Below the pieces are notes generated by a model. That model was not told the origin of the DNA. It saw only the letters and a program-made list of their open reading frames with translations, and ran no database searches. A stretch of DNA of 64,000 bases, from contig CAZETS010000016.1 in assembly GCA_964515335.1 (NCBI GenBank), positions 1-64,000 of the forward strand, written 5' to 3'. A program made the translations under genes and the position numbers. Shown piece by piece: positions 16,470 through 25,100 of the stretch; the stretch's first letter is position 1; every line of letters begins with the position of its first letter. This stretch comes from TMED88 sp964515335. GTDB lineage: Bacteria > Myxococcota_A > UBA9160 > UBA4427.

Positions 16470-17522
16470 ATGTCCCATCACAGCAATGCGCTCCGCCGCG
16501 CGGAGGCGCGAGACGAAGCCAACGGTCTTTCGGTCGCCGTGGTCGGCGCCACGGGCGTGGTCGGCGAGGTGCTGCTCGACGTGCTCGAGCAACGCGCCCT
16601 GCCGGTCGACGAGCTGCGGCTGCTGGCCAGCGAGCGCTCCGCCGGTGCGATCGTCCGCTGGCAGGGCCGCGACCACCGCGTGCTGGCCGCCGCCCCCGAC
16701 GCCTTCGAGGGAGTCGACCTGGTGTTCTTCGCCGCAACCGGCGAGTTGTCCCGCGAACTCGCGCCGGCGGCCGTGCGACGGGGCGCCGTCGTGATCGACA
16801 AGTCGAGCACCTGGCGGATGGATGCGGCCGTGCCGCTCGTCGTGCCCGAGATCAACGCCGAGGCTCTCGACGACCACCGCGGCATCATCGCCTGCCCGAA
16901 CTGCACCACCATCGGCGTCGCGATGGCGCTCGCCCCGCTCGAGCGCGTGGCCTCCCTTCGGAAGGTGGTCGTCACCACCCTCCAGGCCGCCTCCGGGGCC
17001 GGGCGCGACGGTGTCGAGGTGCTCGATCGCGAGCGCTCGGGAGACGACGCGCGCGGGCAGCGGCCGCTCTTCGCCGCCCCACTGCACGACAACGTCGTCC
17101 CGCTCTGCGAGGCGTTCGCCGACGACGCCTACTCGACCGAAGAGCACAAGCTGCGCGCCGAGGTGCGCAAGATCTTGTCACGCCCGAGCCTGCCCGTGAG
17201 CGTCACCTGCGTGCGCGTGCCGGTGGCCGTGGGCCACTCGGCCAGCATCCTGATCGAGAGCGAGCCGGCCCTCGAGCCGGACCGGGCCCGCCGGGCCCTC
17301 GAGGCCTTTCCGGGCATCGAGGTGATCGACGACCCCGCCAGCCTCGCCATGCCCACACCCAGGAGCGTCGCCGGCCGCGACACGATCCAGGTGGGCCGCC
17401 TGCGGGCCGAGCACGACGCTCCCGGCCTATGGCTCTGGCAGGTGGGCGACAACCTCAGGAAGGGCGCGGCCACCAACGCCGTGCAGATCGCGGAGGCGTT
17501 GATTCAGCGCAAGCTGCTCTGA
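16470..17522 (+). CDS. asd: Aspartate-semialdehyde dehydrogenase
   Basis: Converts aspartyl phosphate to aspartate semialdehyde with NADPH, the common step to lysine/diaminopimelate, threonine and methionine. The protein is 350 aa with the nucleotide motif VVGATGVVGE near 24-33, the catalytic C145 in ACPNCTT, and the conserved RVPVAVGHS segment near 249-257 with the active-site His. About 20 extra residues precede the usual N-terminus, but the GAGGAG site supports the ATG at 16470. Transcription is likely controlled by the Thr-rich attenuator immediately upstream. Its last codons, RKLL-stop, are copied in the tandem repeat that follows. Confidence 0.95.
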   Translation: MSHHSNALRRAEARDEANGLSVAVVGATGVVGEVLLDVLEQRALPVDELRLLASERSAGAIVRWQGRDHRVLAAAPDAFEGVDLVFFAATGELSRELAPAAVRRGAVVIDKSSTWRMDAAVPLVVPEINAEALDDHRGIIACPNCTTIGVAMALAPLERVASLRKVVVTTLQAASGAGRDGVEVLDRERSGDDARGQRPLFAAPLHDNVVPLCEAFADDAYSTEEHKLRAEVRKILSRPSLPVSVTCVRVPVAVGHSASILIESEPALEPDRARRALEAFPGIEVIDDPASLAMPTPRSVAGRDTIQVGRLRAEHDAPGLWLWQVGDNLRKGAATNAVQIAEALIQRKLL

Positions 17523-17573
17523 TGCGCAAGCTGCTCTGATGGGCAGGCTGCTCTGATGGGCAAGCTGCTCTGA
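17505..17573 (+). repeat. 17-bp tandem repeat copying the 3' end of asd
   Basis: The asd end and three further 17-bp units (17521-17537, 17538-17554, 17555-17571) share GATGxGCAxGCTGCTCT. Each junction reads TGATG, so the asd stop overlaps an ATG and the repeats encode three 5-codon ORFs in succession: MRKLL, MGRLL and MGKLL (17522-17539, 17539-17556, 17556-17573). The simplest origin is slippage duplication of the asd terminus. Whether ribosomes reinitiate through the chain is unknown. Confidence 0.9.
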
Positions 17574-17616
17574 AGGGGGAGGGAGAGGAAGACGGAGACG
17601 GGGAACGAGCCGGCCC

Positions 17617-17886
17617 TCAGATCCCCAGGTCGCTCAGCGCATCCGCGATCTTCCCGACCAGGCTCGTCAGCTGCGGATGCGCGACCTCGAACCGCTCGAG
17701 CGCCGCCGACAGCTGCTCGCCCAACGATCCCGCGTCGCCCTCACCGGGCTGCTCGAGCGCCTCGCGGATGTCCGCCGCGGCGCGGCGCAGCGCCTCGCGG
17801 CCCTCTTCACCGACCTCCGGCGCCTCCTCGAGGGCGGCGTGAAGCTCATCGAGGATCTCTGCGAGCGACCGAGCGGCTTCCGACAT
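17617..17886 (-). CDS. DUF4404 family small protein
   Basis: Small acidic helical cytosolic protein of 89 aa. Amphipathic helices fill residues 1-50, and the conserved tail includes LERFEVAHPQL near 64-74 and ends IADALSDLGI, the pattern of DUF4404. Function is unknown. It follows the luciferase-like gene on the same strand by about 70 nt and may be co-transcribed. Confidence 0.8.
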   Translation of the reverse strand: MSEAARSLAEILDELHAALEEAPEVGEEGREALRRAAADIREALEQPGEGDAGSLGEQLSAALERFEVAHPQLTSLVGKIADALSDLGI

Positions 17887-17957
17887 CTTTCTCTACTCCG
17901 TGCGTGCGGGTTCGCGTCGTGATCTCTGCGCGCCACGTGAGCGGGCGCACCGCCTCG

Positions 17958-18875
17958 TCAGGCCGCGTCGAACAACGCGAACAACTCCTCGAAGGCCTTC
18001 ATCTGATTGCCCTCCGCCGACGAGGGCACGATGATCGGCGTCCGGATGCCCGCCTCGTACCAGGCTGCCAGGCCCTCGCGAACCGCCTCGGCCGGGCCGT
18101 ACAGCGTGCAGTCCGAGAGCCAGGCGTCGCTCATCAGCGCGGGCAGGCGATCGCGCTCGCCGGCGGAAAGCGCCTTTTCGATGGCCTCCATCTCCTCGAC
18201 GTACCCCGCCTCCTTCCAGTAGTTGCGGTAGTTGGGCAGCGTCACGTAGAAGGAGAGCGTGCGCCGGTTCACCGCGGCGGCAGCGGCGACGTCGTCCGAG
18301 ATCACCGTGGGGATCATGCAGCCGACGAAGAAGTCGTCGCGCGAGGCCGCCGCGGCGGGCAGTGCGGCGAGGGAATCGGGCATGTGGGAGCGCGCGCCGT
18401 TCGCCCACACGATGCCGTCCCCCGCCTCGCCACCGAGCGCGACCATCTTCTTGCGTAGCGCGGCGACCACGATCGGCGGCTGCTCGCCGGTGCGGGGCGT
18501 GCCGCGCCAGGTCTCGATGAAGCGGCGCATGTCGCCGAGGGGCTTGCCGGCGGTGACGCCCATGCGCTCGAGCATCGGGGTGTGGCTCACGCCCACGCCG
18601 AAGCGGAAGCGCCCGCCCGACAGCTCGTGGATCAGCGCCGTGGCGGCCGCATAGTCGAACGGTGTGCGGGTGTAGAGGTTGGCGATCGCCGTGCCGAAGG
18701 GGATGCGCTCGGTCTCGAGCGCGAGCGCGAGGCACAGCCCCAGGTTGTCACCGACGCTCGCACAGTAGATGCCGCCGAACCCCCGGCGCTCCACCTCCTT
18801 CGCCAGCTCGAGGGCGGCCCGCCGCTTCTTGGGCACGGCCGCCACGGCGACGGCCGGCAGAGGCATCTCGACCAT
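17958..18875 (-). CDS. LLM-class flavin- or F420-dependent oxidoreductase
   Basis: Luciferase-like (bacterial luciferase fold) enzyme of 305 aa. Family features include the N-terminal strand PLPAVAVAAVP, ELAKEVERRGFGGIYCAS near 24-41, and the FGVGVSHTPMLERMG segment near 92-106, typical of F420/FMN-dependent mycobacterial-type members. The cofactor cannot be settled from sequence alone, and no F420 genes are nearby. The start at 18875 has AGGAGA 9 nt upstream. DUF4404 follows downstream; upstream lies the shared intergenic region with the amt operon. Confidence 0.87.
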   Translation of the reverse strand: MVEMPLPAVAVAAVPKKRRAALELAKEVERRGFGGIYCASVGDNLGLCLALALETERIPFGTAIANLYTRTPFDYAAATALIHELSGGRFRFGVGVSHTPMLERMGVTAGKPLGDMRRFIETWRGTPRTGEQPPIVVAALRKKMVALGGEAGDGIVWANGARSHMPDSLAALPAAAASRDDFFVGCMIPTVISDDVAAAAAVNRRTLSFYVTLPNYRNYWKEAGYVEEMEAIEKALSAGERDRLPALMSDAWLSDCTLYGPAEAVREGLAAWYEAGIRTPIIVPSSAEGNQMKAFEELFALFDAA

Positions 18876-19344
18876 CGAAAGCGCTCTCCTACAAAAGGGG
18901 GCGAGCGGAGACCGGGGACGCACCCGCGTCCGCGCCCGACCGCTGCGCGGATCGGATGAGGAGGGCCAGCCTAGCAGCCCCGCCGGGGCGGCCCGGCACC
19001 GGGAGCCCGGGCGGGTCCGGTGGGGACGACCCGCCCCGGCGACGCTCGGCGCTGCCCTCGCCCGCATCACCCCTGCCCACGGCTCGTGCAGCGAACCGCC
19101 CAGATCGGTTCCCCGTGGCCCTGGGCCTGTTCCGGCCCATGCACACTCGGGCGCGAGCGCGCACTCAGACGGGTATCGGCCCTTGGCACGGCCGTTGCTT
19201 AATGCCCATCCAACGGACCCCGGCGAAGCCTGCCGGCGTCCGGAGATTCATGACCCGGCGCTCGCGCAATCGCGGGGATGCGCGGCACCGGGACGAGGCG
19301 CACGACGCGCACCCATCATGACCCCCGGACCCTGGAGACGATCA
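18876..19344 (+). other. Intergenic region holding the amt promoter
   Basis: This 469-bp region lies between the divergent luciferase-like gene and amt. It contains the sigma54 element at 19184-19200. I found no clear NtrC-type dyad upstream and no other gene. Confidence 0.6.
19183..19200 (+). promoter_or_regulatory. Sigma54 (-24/-12) promoter of amt-glnK
   Basis: TTGGCAC-N5-TTGCTT matches the RpoN consensus TGGCAC-N5-TTGCW exactly, with GG at 19185-19186 and GC at 19197-19198. It is about 145 nt upstream of amt on the same strand. Sigma54 control by an NtrC-like activator is the known mode for amtB-glnK in many proteobacteria. Confidence 0.85.
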
Positions 19345-20730
19345 ATGATTCGGAAGCTCGCCACCCCGGCCCTGCTCGCGGCGCTCGCACTGCCGGGCGT
19401 CGCCTTCGCTGAGGACGGCGTGAGCCCCGGCCTCTTCACGGCCAACAACGTATGGATGATGCTCGCGGCCGCCCTGGTCTTCATCATGCACCTCGGCTTC
19501 GCGATGGTCGAGACCGGCCTCACGCGCGCCAAGAACTCGGTCAACATCCTCTTCAAGAACACGTTCATCATCTGCGCCGGCATCCTCACCTACTACCTCT
19601 GCGGCTTCAACCTGATGTACCCGGGCTTCGCGGAGGGCAGCACCGGCATCATCGGCTTTGCGGGCTTCGGCCTCGGCGCCGGCTTCGACGCCGCCGCTAG
19701 CACACCCGCCTACGCGGACGGCGGCTACACGTACTGGACCGACTTCCTCTTCCAGGCGATGTTCGCCGCCACCGCTGCCACGATCGTCTCGGGCGCCGTC
19801 GCCGAGCGCATCAAGCTGACCTCGTTCATGGTCTTCTCGGCGATCTTCGTGGCGATCGTCTACACCATCGCCGGCTCGTGGAAGTGGGGCGGCGGCTGGC
19901 TCGACGGCCTCGGTTTCTACGACTTCGCGGGCTCGACCCTGGTCCACTCGGTGGGCGGCTGGGGGGCGCTGATGGGCATCCTCTTCCTCGGCCCGCGCAT
20001 GGGCAAGTACGCCAAGGACGGCCGCATGACGCCGATTCCGGGCAGCAGCATGCCGTCCGCGACGATCGGCGTGTTCCTGCTGTGGCTCGGCTGGTTCGGG
20101 TTCAACGGCGGCTCGGTGCTGTCCGCCGACCCGGCGCTGACCTCGTTCGTGCTGGTCACCACGTGCCTGGCAGCGGCCGCGGGCGGGCTCGGCGCGATGA
20201 TCGCCTACTCGTTCGTCTCGTCGAAGCCCGACCTCTCGATGGCGCTGAACGGCATCCTCGCCGGCCTGGTCGGCATCACGGCCGGTGCAGACGTCATCAA
20301 CCCGATGGCGGCGATCCTGGTCGGCGGCATCGCGGGCGGGCTGGTGGTGTTCTCGGTGATCACCTTCGACAAGCTCAAGCTCGACGATCCGGTCGGCGCC
20401 ACCTCGGTGCACCTCACCTGCGGGATCTGGGGCACGCTGGCGGTCGGCATCTTCTCGACGAACCCCGAGCACAGCTTCGGCATCCAGCTGCTCGGCGTCG
20501 CGGCCTACGGGGTCTTCACGGCGGCCTGCGCGGCGATGCTCTTCGGCGTCATCAAGGCCACGATGGGCCTGCGCGTCAGCGAAGAGGAGGAGCTCGAGGG
20601 CCTCGACCTCGGCGAGCACGGCATGCACGCCTACGACGTCGCGGCCAGCACGGGTCCGTTCGAGGACGCCCACCTGCGCGGCGCCCCGGCGCCGGTGGCG
20701 ACCACCCAGCTCGCCACCAACGAGGGCTGA
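19345..20730 (+). CDS. amt: Ammonium transporter
   Basis: Amt/MEP/Rh channel of 461 aa in the inner membrane, conducting ammonium. An N-terminal signal-like segment ending in VAFA precedes the 11-helix core. The pore twin histidines are H201 in TLVHSVGGWG and H356 in SVHLTCGIWG; a periplasmic loop carries the substrate-site region. The C-terminal tail is hydrophilic, the usual docking region for GlnK. GGAG lies just upstream of the ATG. It is followed by glnK and preceded by a sigma54 promoter, so expression under nitrogen limitation is expected. Confidence 0.96.
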   Translation: MIRKLATPALLAALALPGVAFAEDGVSPGLFTANNVWMMLAAALVFIMHLGFAMVETGLTRAKNSVNILFKNTFIICAGILTYYLCGFNLMYPGFAEGSTGIIGFAGFGLGAGFDAAASTPAYADGGYTYWTDFLFQAMFAATAATIVSGAVAERIKLTSFMVFSAIFVAIVYTIAGSWKWGGGWLDGLGFYDFAGSTLVHSVGGWGALMGILFLGPRMGKYAKDGRMTPIPGSSMPSATIGVFLLWLGWFGFNGGSVLSADPALTSFVLVTTCLAAAAGGLGAMIAYSFVSSKPDLSMALNGILAGLVGITAGADVINPMAAILVGGIAGGLVVFSVITFDKLKLDDPVGATSVHLTCGIWGTLAVGIFSTNPEHSFGIQLLGVAAYGVFTAACAAMLFGVIKATMGLRVSEEEELEGLDLGEHGMHAYDVAASTGPFEDAHLRGAPAPVATTQLATNEG

Positions 20731-20743
20731 GCCCGAGTCGAAC

Positions 20744-20774
20744 GGGGAGGCCCGCCACGCGGGCGGGCCTCCCC
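20744..20774 (+). other. Stable hairpin between amt and glnK
   Basis: A perfect 13-bp stem, GGGGAGGCCCGCC (20744-20756) with GGCGGGCCTCCCC (20762-20774), and a 5-nt loop lie 13 nt after the amt stop, with no U tract after them. It may stabilise the amt mRNA end or give partial termination, altering the amt:glnK ratio. Confidence 0.6.
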
Positions 20775-20829
20775 GACACTCCCACCCCGCGCACCGCGCG
20801 GCGGAACAAAGAGCAAAGAGAGTGAAGCC

Positions 20830-21177
20830 ATGAAGAAGATCGAAGCCATCATCAAGCCCTTCAAGCTCGACGAAGCGAAGGAAGCCCTGAGCGGCATCGG
20901 TATCCAGGGCCTGACGGTCAGCGAAGTGAAGGGTTTCGGGCGCCAGAAGGGGCACACCGAGCTCTACCGCGGCGCCGAGTACGTGGTCGACTTCCTGCCG
21001 AAGATCAAGCTCGAGATCGTGGTGCCGGACGATCTGGCGGAGAAGGTCGCCCTGACGCTGCAGGAGGCCTGCCAGACCGGCCGGATAGGCGACGGCAAGA
21101 TCTTCGTGCTGCCGGTCGAGGACGCCGTGCGGATCCGCACCGGCGAGCGCGGTGACGAGGCGGTGAGCCTGACCTGA
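20830..21177 (+). CDS. glnK: Nitrogen regulatory protein PII
   Basis: Trimeric PII signal protein of 115 aa that binds ATP/ADP and 2-oxoglutarate and plugs the Amt channel. The T-loop is intact with the uridylylation tyrosine in ELYRGAEYVVDF (Y51), the B-loop is TGRIGDGKIFV near 83-93, and the C-loop includes VRIRTGERG. It could equally be called glnB; its place after amt favours glnK. It shares the sigma54 promoter with amt. Confidence 0.95.
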   Translation: MKKIEAIIKPFKLDEAKEALSGIGIQGLTVSEVKGFGRQKGHTELYRGAEYVVDFLPKIKLEIVVPDDLAEKVALTLQEACQTGRIGDGKIFVLPVEDAVRIRTGERGDEAVSLT

Positions 21178-21199
21178 GCGACGAGGAAATTTCCCGAAC

Positions 21200-21266
21200 C
21201 GCCCTTCGCCACTCGCGCGAAGGGCGCCAGGCGGCCGGCCGGGTCTCGCACCCGGTCGGCCGCGCG
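21200..21266. terminator. Paired hairpins between convergent genes
   Basis: A 10-bp stem CGCCCTTCGC/GCGAAGGGCG (21200-21209 with 21217-21226) is followed by a second long GC-rich hairpin (about 21231-21266, GCGGCCGGCCGGGT against ACCCGGTCGGCCGC). They sit between the convergent glnK and quinone reductase genes. There is no U tract, so a bidirectional, possibly inefficient, terminator is inferred. Confidence 0.45.
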
Positions 21267-21294
21267 ACGTTCGGCTCCGGGCGGCAACCGGGCG

Positions 21295-22269
21295 TCAGGG
21301 AACGACGACGACCTTGCCGACGGTGCGCCGCTCGGCCAGGTCGGCGAGTGCGCGGCCGACGTCGTCGAGCGCAACGGCGGCGTGGATGAGCGGCGTGATG
21401 CCGCCCGAGATGTACAGCCGCATCAGGTCGTCGAAGATGGCGCGCACGGTTTCGGGCTCCTTCTCGCCGTACACCGGCCAGTGAAGCCCGACGACTGCCA
21501 CGTTCTTCAGCATGATGCGGTTGGCCCGGATCTCGGGAATACGCCCGCCCGCGAAGCCCACCACGAGCAGCCGCCCCTTCCAGGCGATGCACTCGAGCGA
21601 CCGGTCGGTGGTGTCGCCGCCGACGGAGTCGTAGATGACGTCGGCGCCGCGTCCGTCGGTGGCCTCGAGGACGACCGGCACGAAGTCCTCCTCGCGATAG
21701 TCGACCACGATGTCCGCCCCGGCGTCGCGCGCGACCGCCAACTTGTCGGCGCCGCCCGCCGTGGCGATCACGCGGGCCCCGAGCGCCTTGCCGATCTGCA
21801 CGGCGGCAAGGCCCACGCCCCCGGCCGCCGCGTGAACGAGCAGAGTCTCGCCCGCCTGCAGCGCGCCCCGGTCGACGAGCGCGGCGTGGGAGGTCGGGTA
21901 GACGACGGGGATGGCGGCGCCGTGATCGAACGGCATGGCGTCGGGCATGGCGTGCACGTCCGCGGCGTCGGCCACCACCTGCTCCGCGAAGGCGCCGAGA
22001 TGCGTGTACGCCAGCACGCGATCGCCGACGCCGAAGCTCGACACGCCAGCGCCCACGGCCGCGACCACGCCCGCGGCCTCGCGCCCCGGAACGAACGGAA
22101 GTGCAGGCTTCACCTGGTACTCGCCGCGCAGCATCAGCACGTCCGAGAAGTTGCAGCCGGCCGCACGAACGTCGATCAGCACCTGGCCTTCTCCAGCGAC
22201 CGGCGCAGGCAGCTCGCCCACACCGAGCGCGCTCGGCTCCATCAGACGATCGACGACGGCGGCTCGCAT
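21295..22269 (-). CDS. NADPH:quinone oxidoreductase-like zinc-free MDR protein
   Basis: Medium-chain dehydrogenase/reductase of 324 aa related to QOR/zeta-crystallin. The N-terminal GroES-like domain includes AGCNFSDVLMLRGEY near 35-49 and PFVPGREAAG near 57-66. The nucleotide-binding domain has HAAAGGVGLAAVQIGKALGA near 140-159, with the AAxGGVG motif of NADPH-dependent members. No catalytic zinc Cys/His set is seen. Substrate is unknown. Convergent with glnK, divergent from the TraB-like lipoprotein. Confidence 0.88.
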   Translation of the reverse strand: MRAAVVDRLMEPSALGVGELPAPVAGEGQVLIDVRAAGCNFSDVLMLRGEYQVKPALPFVPGREAAGVVAAVGAGVSSFGVGDRVLAYTHLGAFAEQVVADAADVHAMPDAMPFDHGAAIPVVYPTSHAALVDRGALQAGETLLVHAAAGGVGLAAVQIGKALGARVIATAGGADKLAVARDAGADIVVDYREEDFVPVVLEATDGRGADVIYDSVGGDTTDRSLECIAWKGRLLVVGFAGGRIPEIRANRIMLKNVAVVGLHWPVYGEKEPETVRAIFDDLMRLYISGGITPLIHAAVALDDVGRALADLAERRTVGKVVVVP

Positions 22270-22404
22270 GGTTTGGGCTCGCTCACGGTGTGGCTCGGGG
22301 AGTCGAGACGAGTAGCACCGGGGGGCGGCACGTCGGATCGCCGTTAAACTCGCCGGTCTCGCCGGCGCCCGCGCGTGCCGGCCGCGGGGGGAGACGACGC
22401 CATC

Positions 22405-23397
22405 ATGGCGACACCGACTCGAGGTCGACGGTGGGGATCGGTGCTGCTGTCCCTCGCCCTGCTCCTGACGGGCACCCTCGGCTGCGCGACCCGCGGCGGC
22501 GCGCTCGCCACCCTGGGAGAGCTGCGCGCCGACGAGACGATGCCGCTCTTCTGGCGCGTCGGGTCCGAGCGCGGGGCCACGCTGTACGTGCTGAGCTCGG
22601 TCCACATCGGGCCGCCGGGCGGCTGGGCGTACCCGCCCGCCATCGAGCGGGCCTTCGAGCGGTCGAGCGCACTGTGGGTCGAGGCCGAGCCCGAGGAGAT
22701 CTCGGGCGAGCACATGCAGCTGCTGGTCGCCCGCTACGGCATGCTGCCCCTGGGCATGCGGCTGCGCGACCGGGTCTCACCCGAAACCTGGCACCTGCTG
22801 CAGCGCGAGCTGGCCCGGTCCACCCTGCCCGTCGAAGCGGCCGACCGCATGCAGCCCTGGCTCGTCAGCAACCTGCTGGTCGCCGAAGCGACGAGGCGGC
22901 TCGGGCTCTCGCCGCGCGGCGGCGTCGACATCGGATTCGCCGAGCGGGCCGGCAAGCGCAGCGTGATGGCGCTCGAGAGCGCCGAGTACCAGCTGTCGCT
23001 GCTCGCCAGCCTGCCGGAAGACCTGCAGGAATTCACGCTGCGCGACGCGCTGGTCCGCTACGACGAGATCGAGCTCTACGTGTCCCAGCTCGTCGACACC
23101 TGGCGCGTGGGAGACGAGGCCGGGCTCGACGCGCTCTTCTTCGGCGGGTACGGCGACGAGCCGGACGTCGAGGCCTTCTACGAGGTGTTCATCTATCGGC
23201 GCAATCGCGAGATGGCCGAGCAACTCGGGGTGCTGCTCGAGGCCGAGCAGCACCGGGGCGAGGCCGTCTTCGTGGTCGTCGGCACCGGGCATCTGATCGG
23301 ACCCAGGGGCATCCCGGCCCTGCTCGCCGATCGCGGCTACGAGGTGTCGCAGAGCGATCGCCACGACCTGCTCCACGGGATGCAGGACGGAGACTGA
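22405..23397 (+). CDS. TraB/GumN family lipoprotein
   Basis: Predicted exported lipoprotein of 330 aa. The signal SVLLSLALLLTGTLGC carries a lipobox (LGC) with the lipidated Cys near 27. The family motifs YVLSSVHIG near 59-67 and VVVGTGHLIGPRG near 288-300 supply conserved His residues of the TraB/PrgY/GumN fold, proposed to be metalloprotease-like but not proven for this branch. GGGGGAG lies before the ATG. The carbonic anhydrase gene starts 2 nt after the stop, so the pair is an operon. Confidence 0.86.
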   Translation: MATPTRGRRWGSVLLSLALLLTGTLGCATRGGALATLGELRADETMPLFWRVGSERGATLYVLSSVHIGPPGGWAYPPAIERAFERSSALWVEAEPEEISGEHMQLLVARYGMLPLGMRLRDRVSPETWHLLQRELARSTLPVEAADRMQPWLVSNLLVAEATRRLGLSPRGGVDIGFAERAGKRSVMALESAEYQLSLLASLPEDLQEFTLRDALVRYDEIELYVSQLVDTWRVGDEAGLDALFFGGYGDEPDVEAFYEVFIYRRNREMAEQLGVLLEAEQHRGEAVFVVVGTGHLIGPRGIPALLADRGYEVSQSDRHDLLHGMQDGD

Positions 23398-23398
23398 C

Positions 23399-23974
23399 GT
23401 GCAAGCCATCCACGAAGACGTGTTCGTCGCGCCGGGCGTCCAGCTCTACGGCCGGGTCAGCGTGGGCGAGGGCTCGTCGATCTGGCCGAACGCGGTGCTC
23501 CGGGCCGAGACGCAGGAGATCCGCATCGGCCGCTACACGAACATCCAGGACTTCGTGATGGTGCACGTCGGTTTCGACGCGCCGACGATCGTCGGCGACC
23601 TCTGCTCGATCACCCACCACGTCACCATCCACGGCTGCACGATCGGCGACCAGTGCCTGATCGGCATCAACGCCACCATCATGGACGGCGCGGTGATCGG
23701 CGCCGGATCGATCGTCGCGGGCGGCGCGTTCGTCACCGAGGGCAGCGAGTTCCCCGAGCACTCGATCATCGCCGGCGTGCCGGCGAAGCTCGTCAAGCAG
23801 CGGGACAGCCGTCGCGCCAACCGGCTGAACGCCTGGCAGTACCACCGCAACGCCCAGGCCTACCTGCGCGGCGAGCATCGCGCCTGGGAGGGCAACGTCT
23901 ACACGCGCTGGCTCGAGGAGACGCGCGCCGACGTCGAGGCCGACCGGGATCTGGCGCGGCTCGGCGAGGGTTGA
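23399..23974 (+). CDS. Gamma-class carbonic anhydrase family protein
   Basis: Left-handed beta-helix protein of 191 aa, probably a trimer. Zinc-ligand histidines are placed as in the Cam/CamH/YrdA group: MVHVG (H56), THH (H73-H74) and IHGC (H78). An isoleucine-patch hexapeptide pattern runs from about 10 to 130, followed by a helical tail. The start is GTG at 23399, 2 nt after the lipoprotein stop, with GGACGGAGA upstream. Many YrdA-type members show no measurable carbonic anhydrase activity, so the function is tentative. Confidence 0.9.
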   Translation: MQAIHEDVFVAPGVQLYGRVSVGEGSSIWPNAVLRAETQEIRIGRYTNIQDFVMVHVGFDAPTIVGDLCSITHHVTIHGCTIGDQCLIGINATIMDGAVIGAGSIVAGGAFVTEGSEFPEHSIIAGVPAKLVKQRDSRRANRLNAWQYHRNAQAYLRGEHRAWEGNVYTRWLEETRADVEADRDLARLGEG

Positions 23975-23979
23975 GCGCG

Positions 23980-24738
23980 CTACCGGGTGCCGACGGGCCT
24001 CGTGTCCGCGTTGCGCGAAGCAGACGGGGCGGCGCCACGCCGGCTCGACAGGCCGCGGAACAGCAGGTCGACGCCGGTCTGGATGTTCGTGCGACAGGCG
24101 TCGGAGTCGACGAGCCCGTTCGCCCAGGCGACGCGCGCCCCCTGCGTGACGTGGAAGATGACCCGCGCGGCCTCGAGGACGTCGACGTCGCGGGCGAGGT
24201 CCTTGCGCATCCGTCCCATCTGCAGGATCTCGAGCAGCAGGCCCACCGTGCGGTCGTTCAGCGCCAGCACCTGGCGCGCGACCCTGGCCTCGGGCTTGGT
24301 GGTCGAGCGCAGCGCGATCATCGTCAGGTCGCGGTCGGCCACGAGCAGCGTGTGCTGATGATCGAGGAAGGCGCGGACCCGCTCACTCGTCGGCCCGCGC
24401 CGGTCGTCGCCTTCGCGGAAGCGGCGCCAGGCCTCGTCCTGCAGCAGGGCGAGCTCGTCGATCAGCAGCTCCTCCTTGCTGCGGACGTGGCGGTAGATGG
24501 AGCTCGCCCCCATCCCGGCACGCTCCGCGATAGCGCGGAGCGTGGCGTTGTCGAAGCCCTTCTCGTCGAAGAGCGCACGAGCAGCCTCGCGGATGCGGGC
24601 GCGGCTGCGCCGTCCGCGTACGAGTCGGCCGTCGTCGGGCCGCAATGCGTCCCGATTCGACGAGGACCTCCGGGCGCCCTTGCGGACGTCCGGCCGACTC
24701 ACGAGGCCCCCCGCCCTCGCGTCGCCCATGCTCGCCAT
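23980..24738 (-). CDS. TetR/AcrR family transcriptional regulator
   Basis: Repressor-type regulator of 252 aa. An Arg-rich N-terminal extension of about 40 residues precedes the HTH, RIREAARALFDEKGFDNATL to YRHVRSKEELL near residues 47-92; the remainder is a helical ligand-binding domain with unknown inducer. Start candidates are ATG 24738 or 24729; neither has a strong Shine-Dalgarno. Its target is unknown; it converges on the carbonic anhydrase gene and has a 362-bp upstream region. Confidence 0.9.
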   Translation of the reverse strand: MASMGDARAGGLVSRPDVRKGARRSSSNRDALRPDDGRLVRGRRSRARIREAARALFDEKGFDNATLRAIAERAGMGASSIYRHVRSKEELLIDELALLQDEAWRRFREGDDRRGPTSERVRAFLDHQHTLLVADRDLTMIALRSTTKPEARVARQVLALNDRTVGLLLEILQMGRMRKDLARDVDVLEAARVIFHVTQGARVAWANGLVDSDACRTNIQTGVDLLFRGLSSRRGAAPSASRNADTRPVGTR

Positions 24739-25100
24739 TTCGCCGCTCTAGGATCGCATACACGACCCGGATTGCCATGGGGCGGCTCGAAGGGGACTTT
24801 TCACCCCGGAATCCGGCCGGCACCCCGGAAACTGCCAGCCCGGGGCAGAACGAGAAGGGCCGGACCGGGTGATGACCCGGCCCGGCCCTCTCAGCCTCAG
24901 CGCGCTGAAACCCTTCCCAGACGTTTGAAGCGCGCACTCGATCGGATCGTGGCGACCGGACGCGACGTCGACGTCGCGGGGCCTACCAGAATCCACGCGG
25001 CATTGTAGACGTTCGGCGCGACACATTTGTGAGTTATCAGCACCGAAACCGACAGAATTCCCCACAGGGGCATCACCCATCGGCAAGTGCTGCGCAGTAC
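24739..25100 (-). other. Intergenic region before the TetR gene
   Basis: 362 bp between the end of the E2-like gene and the TetR start. It contains the hairpin at 24852-24892, a CCCC-ACA-GGGG dyad near 25060, and a near-palindrome AGTGCTGCGCAGTACT at about 25085-25100. I see no gene. Confidence 0.5.
24852..24892 (-). terminator. GC-rich hairpin downstream of the E2-like gene
   Basis: GAGAAGGGCCGGACCGGGT pairs with ACCCGGCCCGGCCCTCTC around a GATG loop, an almost unbroken stem of about 18 bp. It lies 210 nt past the end of the GNAT/E2-like operon and upstream of the TetR gene. Without a U tract it is only a candidate terminator. Confidence 0.4.
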
